NCBI RefSeq assembly: GCF_965208555.1
Contig: NZ_OZ242342.1
Location: forward strand, 434,001-498,000
DNA from: Poriferisodalis sp965208555
GTDB taxonomy: Bacteria > Actinomycetota > Acidimicrobiia > Acidimicrobiales > Poriferisodalaceae
DNA length: 64,000 nucleotides
Direction: 5' to 3'
The notes below the pieces were generated by a model. It ran no database searches. It worked only from the letters and a program-made list of their open reading frames with translations, and was not told the origin of the DNA. Shown here piece after piece: positions 39,933-47,260 of the stretch (within the stretch, counting starts at the first letter, position 1; the number at the start of each line of letters is the position of its first letter). The position numbers and the translations under genes are program-made.

Positions 39933-40933
39933 CGATTGCAGGCGATGCCCACCAGGTCCACCAGCCGATTCGAGTAGCCCCACTCGTTGTCGTACCAGCC
40001 GAGCACCTTGACCATGCTGCCCATGGCCATGGTCAGGCCCGCATCGAACACGCAGCTCGCCGGGTTGCCCACGATGTCGCTGCTCACGAGCGGATCCTCC
40101 GAGTAGTCCAGGACTCCGGCGAGCGGCCCGCTGGCAGCAGCGGCTGCGAAGGCCTCGTTCACCTCGTCGACGCTGGGGCTGGCATCGAGCGTTGCCGTGA
40201 AATCGGTGATCGAGCCGTCCGGTATCGGCACTCGCAGCGACGTGCCGTCCAGCTTGCCGTCCATGGCCTGCAGCACCAGCCCGGTCGCTCGTGCAGCACC
40301 GGTCGAGGTCGGAATGATGTTCACGGCCGCCGCACGGGCCCGGCGCAGGTCGCCGTGGGGACCGTCGACCAGCGATTGATCCCCGGTGTAGGCGTGGATG
40401 GTGGTCATGAGGCCCTGCTGGACACCGAAGGCCTGGTCGAGCACCTGCACCATCGGCACGAAGCAGTTGGTGGTGCAGCTCGCGTTCGAGATGACTTTGT
40501 GCGCGCCAGGGTCGAAGTCGGCGTCGTTGACGCCCACCACGAACGTGGCGTCGGCGCCGGATGCCGGAGCCGAGACGATCACGAGCGGCGCGCCGGCGTC
40601 GAGATGCATCGCCGCTTTGTCACGCGAGGTGAAGATGCCGGTGGACTCCACCACCACGTCGACGCCGTAGTCGGCCCACGGCAGATCGGCCGGGTTGCGC
40701 TCTGACAGCACCGGCAGCATCTCGCCGTCGATCGATATGCCGCCGTCGGCAGCGGCGATGTCGTGCGGAAGGTTGCCGAGCACCGAGTCGTACTTGAGCA
40801 GGTGGGCCATGGTGGCGGTGTTGCCGAGATCGTTCACCGCCACGATCTCGATGTCGCAGTCGGGGCGGTCAGCCGCCCGGTAGAAGTTGCGCCCGATCCG
40901 GCCGAAGCCGTTGACGCCCACGCGCACGCTCAT
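39929..40933 (-). CDS. gap: Glyceraldehyde-3-phosphate dehydrogenase
   Basis: The 334-residue protein has the NAD-binding GVNGFGRIGRNFYRA, the catalytic SNASCTTNCF, HAYTGDQSLVDGPH, NIIPTSTGAA and the C-terminal WYDNEWGYSNRLVDL. It oxidises glyceraldehyde 3-phosphate in glycolysis. ATG 40933 lies 90 bp downstream of rapZ on the same strand. It is first in gap-pgk-tpiA. The acidic residue after the nucleotide-binding strand (VNDLGN) favours NAD. Confidence 0.97.
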   Translation of the reverse strand: MSVRVGVNGFGRIGRNFYRAADRPDCDIEIVAVNDLGNTATMAHLLKYDSVLGNLPHDIAAADGGISIDGEMLPVLSERNPADLPWADYGVDVVVESTGIFTSRDKAAMHLDAGAPLVIVSAPASGADATFVVGVNDADFDPGAHKVISNASCTTNCFVPMVQVLDQAFGVQQGLMTTIHAYTGDQSLVDGPHGDLRRARAAAVNIIPTSTGAARATGLVLQAMDGKLDGTSLRVPIPDGSITDFTATLDASPSVDEVNEAFAAAAASGPLAGVLDYSEDPLVSSDIVGNPASCVFDAGLTMAMGSMVKVLGWYDNEWGYSNRLVDLVGIACNR

Positions 40934-41022
40934 CTGCTGCTGTCCTCTTCGCTCTGCGAGCCCGGCGAGCTGCCTGTGCCCCGGCCCGTTCTGTCGCTAG
41001 CTGTCTAGCGGGCCAGCGGCGG

Positions 41023-41937
41023 CTAGCGGGCGATGTCGCGGTGGCGACAGTGGAGATCGTGGCCCTGGCCGGCGAGCAAGTGCGTCACCTGCTCCGCGAT
41101 GGCCACGCTGCGGTGCCGTCCGCCGGTGCAGCCCAGCGCGATCGTCAGGTACGACTTGCCTTCGGCGCGATAGGAGGGCAGCAGCGCTTGGAGCAGCGGC
41201 ATGAGGTGCTCGAGGAAGGTGCTGGTGGCCGGCTGTCCCAGTACCCAGTCGCGCACGCCGGGATGGAGCCCGGTGTAGGGCCTCAGCTCGGGCACCCAGT
41301 GCGGGTTCGGCAGGAAGCGGCAGTCGAACACCAGGTCAGCCTCGGTAGGTACACCGTGCTTGTAGCCGAACGACATGACCGCCGTTCGCATCTGCGGCTC
41401 GTCGCCCGGCGCTCCGAATTCGTCACGCACCCGGTCGCGCAGCTCATGGACATTCAGGGCGCCGGTGTCGATGACGACATCGGCCGTTTCACGGACATCG
41501 GCCAGCAGCTGCCGTTCCAGCTCGATGGCGTCGACGACCGATTCGGCCACCGGCTCTGCGCTGGACGGCTGCCCGGCCAGGACCGCCGCCGGCTGATCGC
41601 CGGTGTGCAGCGGGTGGCGGCGCCGGGTGTCGTCATAGCGTCGCACCAGCACGTCTGTCGGCGCATCGAGGTACACGACCCGCACCGAGGCATTGCGCTC
41701 ACGCAGCTGGGTGATCGCCGTGACCAGGTCTTCCCGGTATTCGCGGGTGCCGGCCACCAATGCCACACGCCGCAGGCGAGCGCCGGGGCGAGCCACCATG
41801 TCGGCCACATCGCCGATGAGATGGGGCGGCAGGTTGTCGATGACGAACCAGCCCACGTCCTCGAGCGCATTGGCCGCAGTGGAGCGGCCTGCGCCCGATG
41901 ATCCGGCCACGATGACGAACTCTGGCCCCCCAGCCAT
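41023..41937 (-). CDS. rapZ: RapZ-family nucleotide-binding protein
   Basis: The 304-residue protein begins FVIVAGSSGAGRSTAANALE, a Walker A with Arg in place of the usual Lys (GAGRST), as in actinobacterial members. DVGWFVIDNLPPHL, YLDAPTDVLVRRYDDTRRRH and the C-terminal FGYKHGVPTEADLVFDCRFL and CTGGRHRSVAIAEQ follow. RapZ binds GTP/ATP and in E. coli guides RNase E to GlmZ; the actinobacterial role is less clear. It lies between uvrC and gap. In most actinobacteria yvcK and whiA would come next; here gap follows after 90 bp. Confidence 0.95.
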   Translation of the reverse strand: MAGGPEFVIVAGSSGAGRSTAANALEDVGWFVIDNLPPHLIGDVADMVARPGARLRRVALVAGTREYREDLVTAITQLRERNASVRVVYLDAPTDVLVRRYDDTRRRHPLHTGDQPAAVLAGQPSSAEPVAESVVDAIELERQLLADVRETADVVIDTGALNVHELRDRVRDEFGAPGDEPQMRTAVMSFGYKHGVPTEADLVFDCRFLPNPHWVPELRPYTGLHPGVRDWVLGQPATSTFLEHLMPLLQALLPSYRAEGKSYLTIALGCTGGRHRSVAIAEQVTHLLAGQGHDLHCRHRDIAR

Positions 41938-41972
41938 GCGACGAGCGTACGGGGGTTCAGCCCCTCAGGAGC

Positions 41973-43847
41973 TCAGGAACCCGTCAGCACCTCGGCAGGG
42001 TGGACCGCGGCGTACACCGCCTCGGCGACGGCATCGGGCAGCCAGCTCAGCGCACGCAAATCGTCCAGCGAGGCCGACTTGACCGCTCCGACGCTGCCGA
42101 ACTCGCGCACGAGGCGCGCTCGCCGCTTGTCCCCCAGCCCGGTGATGCCGTCGAGCACTCCCCGCTTCATGGCCTTGCTGCGCAGCCTGCGGTGGTACGA
42201 CACGGCAAAGCGATGGCTCTCGTCGCGCACGCGCTGCAGCAGGTACAGCGCCTCGGACTGGCGGGGGATGCGCAACGCCTCCGACCGACCCGGCACGAAC
42301 ACCTCCTCGAACTGCTTGGCAAGGGCGCACACGGGGATCTGCTCGCGCAGCCCGAGCTCGTCGAGCACCGCAGTCGCCACGCCGAGCTGCCCCTTGCCGC
42401 CGTCCACCACCAGCAGCTGCGGCGGGTAGGCAAAGCGGCCCTGCTCGGACGCCGGCAGATCGCGCTCGGCCAGGTAGTTCCGCAACCGGCGGCGCAGCAC
42501 CTCGTCCATGGCCGCATAGTCGTCGTTGCCCGCGACGTTGCGAACCCGGAAGTGCCGGTACTCGCTGCGTCGCGGCAGGCCGTCCTCGAGCACCACCATC
42601 GAGCCGACGTAGTTGGTTCCCTGCAGGTGGCTCATGTCGTAGCACTCGATGCGCAGCGGCGGCCGGGAGAGCTGCAGATGCTCAGCCAGCTCGTTCAAGG
42701 CACGCGCCCGGCTGTTGTGGTCGCTGCCGCGGCGCAAGCGGTGACGTGCGAGCGACTCCCGGGCGTTGTGACGTGCGGTGTCCATGAGCGCGCGCTTGTC
42801 GCCCCGCTGCGGGACACGCAGCGTCACCCGGGAGCCGCGCTGGCGGCTCAGCCACTGCTCGTACAGGCCGGGCTCGAACGGCAGCTCGGGCACCAGCACG
42901 ATCTTGGGCCAGCCCAGCGGGTTCTCCTCGTGATACAGCCCCGAGAGCACCCGGGACACAAGCTGCGGGCCGTCGAGCGCCTCCACCTTGTCCACAACGA
43001 ACCCCCGCTGGCCCATCACCCGTCCTTTGCGCACGAAGAACAGCTGGACTGCCGCTTCCAGCTCGTCGTCGCTGATGCCGATCACGTCGAAGTCCTCGTT
43101 GCGCGTGCCGGCGAGCTGCTGCTTCTCGATCGCACGCCGGACGCTGGCGAGACGGTCTCGCAGCCGGGCGGCCAGCTCGAACTCGAGCTCGGTGGATGCG
43201 TCGGCCATCCGCTGTTCGAGGTCGTTGACGATCGCATCGGTGTCGCCCTCGAGGAAACGCACCAGCTCGCGGACCAGCCGGTCGTACTCGTCGCGCCCGA
43301 TCTCGCCCACGCACGGTCCTGCGCACTGCTCGATGTGATACAGCAGGCACGGCCGGCCGAGCCGCTGGTGCGTAGCCAGCTTGTTGTCGCTGCAGGTGCG
43401 GATCGGGAACGTCCGCAGCAGCAGGTCGAGCGTCTCGCGGATGGCGTAGGCATGCCCGTACGGGCCGAAATACCGGTTGCCGCGCTTGCGCCGCCCTCGC
43501 ATGACCATGGCGCGAGGCCACTCGTCGAGCAACGTCACCGCCAGGAACGGGTACGACTTGTCGTCGCGCAGCCTGACGTTGAATCTCGGTTGATGCCGCT
43601 GGATGAGGCTGTACTCGAGCATGAGTGCCTCGACCTCGGTGGACACCTCGATCCACTCGACGGACGCAGCCGAGGCCACCATCTGCGCGGTACGGGGGTG
43701 CAGACCGGCGGGATCGCCGAAGTAGCTGTTCAGGCGGGACCGGAGGCTCTTCGCCTTGCCCACATAGATGATCCGCCCGTCCGCGTCCAAGAACTGGTAG
43801 CTGCCCGGCGCATCCGGTACTGATCCCCCTTCAGGACGCAGACCCAC
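41973..43847 (-). CDS. uvrC: Excinuclease ABC subunit C
   Basis: The 624-residue protein carries an N-terminal GIY-YIG nuclease (GSYQFLDADGRIIYVGKAKS), a UvrBC-type helical motif (IVNDLEQRMADASTELEFEL), the RNase H-like endonuclease domain (RIECYDMSHLQGTNYVGSMV with catalytic Asp) and two helix-hairpin-helix motifs at the end (LDGITGLGDKRRARLVREFG). It makes both incisions in nucleotide excision repair. It starts at GTG 43847. rapZ follows 35 bp downstream. uvrA and uvrB are in the same window at 50-56 kb. Confidence 0.97.
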   Translation of the reverse strand: MGLRPEGGSVPDAPGSYQFLDADGRIIYVGKAKSLRSRLNSYFGDPAGLHPRTAQMVASAASVEWIEVSTEVEALMLEYSLIQRHQPRFNVRLRDDKSYPFLAVTLLDEWPRAMVMRGRRKRGNRYFGPYGHAYAIRETLDLLLRTFPIRTCSDNKLATHQRLGRPCLLYHIEQCAGPCVGEIGRDEYDRLVRELVRFLEGDTDAIVNDLEQRMADASTELEFELAARLRDRLASVRRAIEKQQLAGTRNEDFDVIGISDDELEAAVQLFFVRKGRVMGQRGFVVDKVEALDGPQLVSRVLSGLYHEENPLGWPKIVLVPELPFEPGLYEQWLSRQRGSRVTLRVPQRGDKRALMDTARHNARESLARHRLRRGSDHNSRARALNELAEHLQLSRPPLRIECYDMSHLQGTNYVGSMVVLEDGLPRRSEYRHFRVRNVAGNDDYAAMDEVLRRRLRNYLAERDLPASEQGRFAYPPQLLVVDGGKGQLGVATAVLDELGLREQIPVCALAKQFEEVFVPGRSEALRIPRQSEALYLLQRVRDESHRFAVSYHRRLRSKAMKRGVLDGITGLGDKRRARLVREFGSVGAVKSASLDDLRALSWLPDAVAEAVYAAVHPAEVLTGS

Positions 43848-44009
43848 ACTCGCAGGTTAAGAGGCTGGGCCGAAGAGGTGGAGACCGCGAAGGTGTGTAG
43901 TAGGTTTCGCCGTCGGAAGCCTGATCTTGGGGAGCCGTCTGTGGCCTGCCCCGGGGCTGGCATGATGCGGTCCTACCGCATCTCGTAGCTGCGCAGGAGG
44001 CTGCACAAT

Positions 44010-44345
44010 ATGGAACTCGCACAGGAGCGGGACGCAGGCACGAACGTGATCAGTCCCGCGGGCCGGGTGGACGGATCGAACTCCGCCGAATTTCACGAGT
44101 CGCTGATGGCTGCTCTTTCGGGCGATGACAGCCGCGTCATCCTCGACATGGGCGGCATCGACTACATCAGCAGCGCCGGCCTGCGCGTCCTGCTGCTGCT
44201 CGCTCAGCATCTGGGCGGCAGTTCGACGCCGTTCGCCGTCTGCTCGCTTGCAGCCTCGGTCGACGAAGTGTTCCGCATCAGCGGTTTCAATCAGATCATC
44301 ACGGTGTTCGGAACGCTCGACGAGGCGAAGGCACAGCTGGCGTAG
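44010..44345 (+). CDS. STAS-domain anti-anti-sigma factor
   Basis: The 111-residue single STAS domain (NVISPAGRVDGSNSAEFHES, VILDMGGIDYISSAGLRVLL) contains the phosphorylatable Ser of the IDYISSAGLR motif. Such proteins bind HATPase kinases to free a sigma factor or another client. ATG 44010 follows GCAGGAGGCTG. It heads a five-gene operon; the next gene, 8 bp on, encodes the PP2C-type phosphatase that should dephosphorylate it. It is divergent from uvrC, with the promoter in the 160-bp gap. Confidence 0.93.
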   Translation: MELAQERDAGTNVISPAGRVDGSNSAEFHESLMAALSGDDSRVILDMGGIDYISSAGLRVLLLLAQHLGGSSTPFAVCSLAASVDEVFRISGFNQIITVFGTLDEAKAQLA

Positions 44346-44353
44346 TCACGCCC

Positions 44354-45526
44354 ATGTCCCAGCCCTGGCGCATCCTCGTCGTCGACGACGAGCCCGATCT
44401 CGAACCGCTCGTCCTGCAGCGGATGCGGAGACAGATCCGCAGCGGCAAGTACCAATTCGAGTTCGCCGGAAACGGCTTGGAAGCACTCGAGAAGCTGCGG
44501 GCCGACGACACCATCGACTTGGTGCTCTCGGACATCAACATGCCGCAGATGGACGGGCTGACGCTGCTGTCGCAGCTCAGCTCGCTGGATTCTGACCTGC
44601 GGGCGGTGATCATCTCGGCTTACGGCGACATGGGCAACATCCGCACCGCCATGAACCGTGGCGCGTTCGACTTCGTCACCAAGCCCGTCGACTTCGACGA
44701 TCTCCAGATCACCATCGATCGCACCGTCGAACACCTACGGCAGTGGCGGGAGGCAACGGCCTCGCGGGACAAGCTGGTGACGCTGCAGAACGAGCTCGAC
44801 ATCGCGACCAACGTTCAGCAGTCGATCCTGCCCACCGACTTCCCGATGACGGCGAGGTACGAGATCAACGCCAATATGGTGCCGGCGCGCAATGTCGGTG
44901 GCGACTTCTACGACTACGTCGGCGTTCCCACCGACCGGATGTTCGCGACCGTTGCCGACGTTTCCGACAAGGGCATTCCTGCTGCCCTGTTCATGATGTC
45001 GAGCCGGACGGCCCTCAAGGGTGCTGCCATCGGCACCGGCTCGCCGCGGGAGGCGCTGATCGAGGCAAACCGGGTCCTGCAGGCCGACAACCCGACGCTC
45101 ATGTTCGTCACCGTGATCATGGCGGTCTTCGACCCTCATAACGGCGAGGTCACCTACTCGAGCGCAGGCCATGACCCGCCAGTCGTCGTTCGAGTCGACG
45201 GGAGCGCTGAGCGGTTGCCCGCCATGGGCGGGATCGCCTTGGGCGTGGCGCCCGAGCAGGTCTTCCAGATGAACCTGAAAGAGCACACGTTCACGCTCGA
45301 ACCTGGCGAGACCCTGCTGCTCTACACCGACGGCGTCAGCGAGGCCATGAACATGGAGCACGAGGAGTTCGGCACCGCCCGACTCCTCGAGCTCTTCGCT
45401 GGCAATCCGCCGAAGAGCGCCGACGAAGCGATGACCGCCGTGTTCGATGCTGTCCACGGGTTCGCCGGCGAAGCGCCCGCCTCCGATGACATCACCTGCC
45501 TGGCACTGCACCGGAGTGCCTCGTGA
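44354..45526 (+). CDS. Response regulator with PP2C-type (SpoIIE/RsbU) phosphatase
   Basis: The 390-residue protein has an N-terminal receiver (RILVVDDEPDLEPLV, acceptor Asp near 59 in VLSDINMPQMDG, Lys in VTKPVDFDDLQ), a coiled-coil linker (WREATASRDKLVTLQNELDI) and a PP2C/SpoIIE domain (GGDFYDYV, ATVADVSDKGIPAALFMM, SSAGHDPPVVV, LLYTDGVSEAMN, SDDITCLAL). Phosphorylation of the receiver, probably by the histidine kinase at the operon end, should control dephosphorylation of the STAS protein. Its stop overlaps the next start by four bases. Confidence 0.95.
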   Translation: MSQPWRILVVDDEPDLEPLVLQRMRRQIRSGKYQFEFAGNGLEALEKLRADDTIDLVLSDINMPQMDGLTLLSQLSSLDSDLRAVIISAYGDMGNIRTAMNRGAFDFVTKPVDFDDLQITIDRTVEHLRQWREATASRDKLVTLQNELDIATNVQQSILPTDFPMTARYEINANMVPARNVGGDFYDYVGVPTDRMFATVADVSDKGIPAALFMMSSRTALKGAAIGTGSPREALIEANRVLQADNPTLMFVTVIMAVFDPHNGEVTYSSAGHDPPVVVRVDGSAERLPAMGGIALGVAPEQVFQMNLKEHTFTLEPGETLLLYTDGVSEAMNMEHEEFGTARLLELFAGNPPKSADEAMTAVFDAVHGFAGEAPASDDITCLALHRSAS

Positions 45527-45951
45527 GACGTTCGCTAAACATCACGCCGGTGCCGGGCGCCGCGGCAGCCGAGGCGCTGCCGCGCATCGTGGCGTTCGTC
45601 GAGGAGATGGCCGAACTGGACGACTGGGCGCCGGACTTGGTCCTGCGGTCCAACCTCATCCTCGAAGAGCTCATCTTGAACACGCTCACGCACGGGCGCA
45701 CTACCGGGCTCAGCGACATCGAGATCACGCTGGAGAGCGGCGAGAACTCGGTCACGATCACCTTGGTCGACGACGGGGCTGCCTTCGATCCCCTGAACGA
45801 CAAACCGGCTCCCGACACCGATCTGCCGCTGCAGGAGCGATCGATCGGCGGCTTGGGTCTGCACCTCGTGCGCACGATGGCCGAAGATCTCGCTTACAAG
45901 CACGCCGACGGCAAGAACCACCTGACGCTGGTCGCACGGGCTGGTGCCTGA
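45523..45951 (+). CDS. HATPase-type anti-sigma factor kinase (RsbW-like)
   Basis: The 142-residue protein is a stand-alone GHKL ATPase domain: LRSNLILEELILNTLTHGRT (N box), ITLVDDGAAFDPLND (G1 box) and SIGGLGLHLVRTMAEDLAYK (G2 box). It would phosphorylate the STAS protein and bind a sigma factor or other client when the STAS protein is phosphorylated. No sigma gene is adjacent, so the client is unknown. GTG 45523 overlaps the phosphatase stop, and its own stop overlaps the next start by 8 bases. Confidence 0.93.
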   Translation: MRRSLNITPVPGAAAAEALPRIVAFVEEMAELDDWAPDLVLRSNLILEELILNTLTHGRTTGLSDIEITLESGENSVTITLVDDGAAFDPLNDKPAPDTDLPLQERSIGGLGLHLVRTMAEDLAYKHADGKNHLTLVARAGA

Positions 45952-47260
45952 CGGCACGCCCATGCGCCTGCGCCTGCCATTGCGACGGCGCGCAGGCGCC
46001 CCGGCGGCGGCTCTTGCCATTGCCGCCGCTGCCCTGCTCGGCGCCTGCAGTGACTCCGGCGACGGCTCGAGCTCCGGCGGCGATGGCCCCGACAACACGA
46101 TCGCAGCGCCGACCCGACCGACCGTTCCCGACAATCTCAGCGATGAGACCGGTGTGTACGCAGACCGGGTCGTGTTCGGGCAGTCCGCCGCCCTCGGCGG
46201 CGCCGCAGCCGAACTCGGCCTGGGCATGCAGCTCGGGATACTCGCCGCATTCGAGGAGGCCAACCGGGCAGGCGGCGTGAACGGGCGGCAACTCGACCTG
46301 GTGTCGCTCGACGACAAGTACGAGCCCGAGGCGGCCATTGCCAACACCCGCGCGCTCATCGAGGAACAGGAGGTGTTCGCCCTCATCGGTGCGGTCGGGA
46401 CACCCACCTCCCGATCCGCGACGCCGGTCGCCGCCGCCGCCGATGTGCCCTATGTCGCACCGTTCACCGGGGCCGGTTTCCTGCGGAACGACGACTGGAC
46501 CAACATCATCAACTTGCGCGCCTCCTACGCCCAGGAGACCGAGGAGATGGTGGCACGGCTCACCACCGACCTGGGCATCGACCGCATCGGCGTGCTCTTC
46601 CAGGACGATTCGTTCGGCCGCGCGGGCTACTTCGGGGCCCTCGCGGCGTTGGAGCGGCGCGACATGGAACCGGTAGCGATCGGCTTCTACCCCCGAAACA
46701 CCACGGCCATCAAGTCCGCTCTGCTGGACTTGAGGGCAGGCGACCCCGAGGCCGTGATCATGGTTGGCGCATACGGGCCGGTAGGCACACTGATCTCCTG
46801 GGCGCGCAACACCGGGTTCGACCCCGTGTTCATCACGCTGTCATTCGTGGGCGCGAACGCGCTGGCTGACCAGCTCGGCGCCGAGGGCGAGGGAGTGCTC
46901 GTCACCCAAGTCGTGCCGTTCCCGTTTGATCAGTCCATCCCGATCGTGGCCTCCTACCAAGCCGCCTTGCGTGAGGTCGATCCCGGGGCTGTGCCGGGAT
47001 TCGTCTCGCTCGAGGGCTACATCGCGGGCAGGCTTGCGATCGCAGGCTTGGAGGAATGCGGCAACTCGGTGACCCGTCAGTGCTTCCTGGACGCCATCTT
47101 GGGGGCCGACGACCTTGACATCGACGGCTTCACGATGAACTTCGGCGACGGCGACACCATCACCCAAGACAACCAAGGCTCCGATGCCGTCTTCGTCACC
47201 CAGATCGATCCGGACGGCAACTACCGCTCGCTCGACACGCTGACAAGAACAGAGCCATGA
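45944..47260 (+). CDS. ABC-type periplasmic-binding lipoprotein (branched-chain amino acid type)
   Basis: The 438-residue product has a lipoprotein signal (RAGAPAAALAIAAAALLGAC with lipid Cys in LLGAC-SDSG), a Ser/Gly linker and a type I periplasmic-binding fold: VVFGQSAALGGAAAELGLGM, GGVNGRQLDLVSLDDKYEPE, IGVLFQDDSFGRAGYFGAL and AVIMVGAYGPVGTLISWARN. This fold normally feeds LIV-type transporters, but no permease or ATPase genes are near. It sits inside a signalling operon, overlapping the genes on both sides, so it probably presents a ligand to the histidine kinase encoded next. Cell-surface location is expected. Confidence 0.92.
   Translation: MPDGTPMRLRLPLRRRAGAPAAALAIAAAALLGACSDSGDGSSSGGDGPDNTIAAPTRPTVPDNLSDETGVYADRVVFGQSAALGGAAAELGLGMQLGILAAFEEANRAGGVNGRQLDLVSLDDKYEPEAAIANTRALIEEQEVFALIGAVGTPTSRSATPVAAAADVPYVAPFTGAGFLRNDDWTNIINLRASYAQETEEMVARLTTDLGIDRIGVLFQDDSFGRAGYFGALAALERRDMEPVAIGFYPRNTTAIKSALLDLRAGDPEAVIMVGAYGPVGTLISWARNTGFDPVFITLSFVGANALADQLGAEGEGVLVTQVVPFPFDQSIPIVASYQAALREVDPGAVPGFVSLEGYIAGRLAIAGLEECGNSVTRQCFLDAILGADDLDIDGFTMNFGDGDTITQDNQGSDAVFVTQIDPDGNYRSLDTLTRTEP

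Noticed and set aside
42000..43823. 607-codon plus-strand frame opposite uvrC
   Set aside because: Mirror frame of a high-GC gene; uvrC motifs lie on the other strand and the composition is that of an antisense frame.
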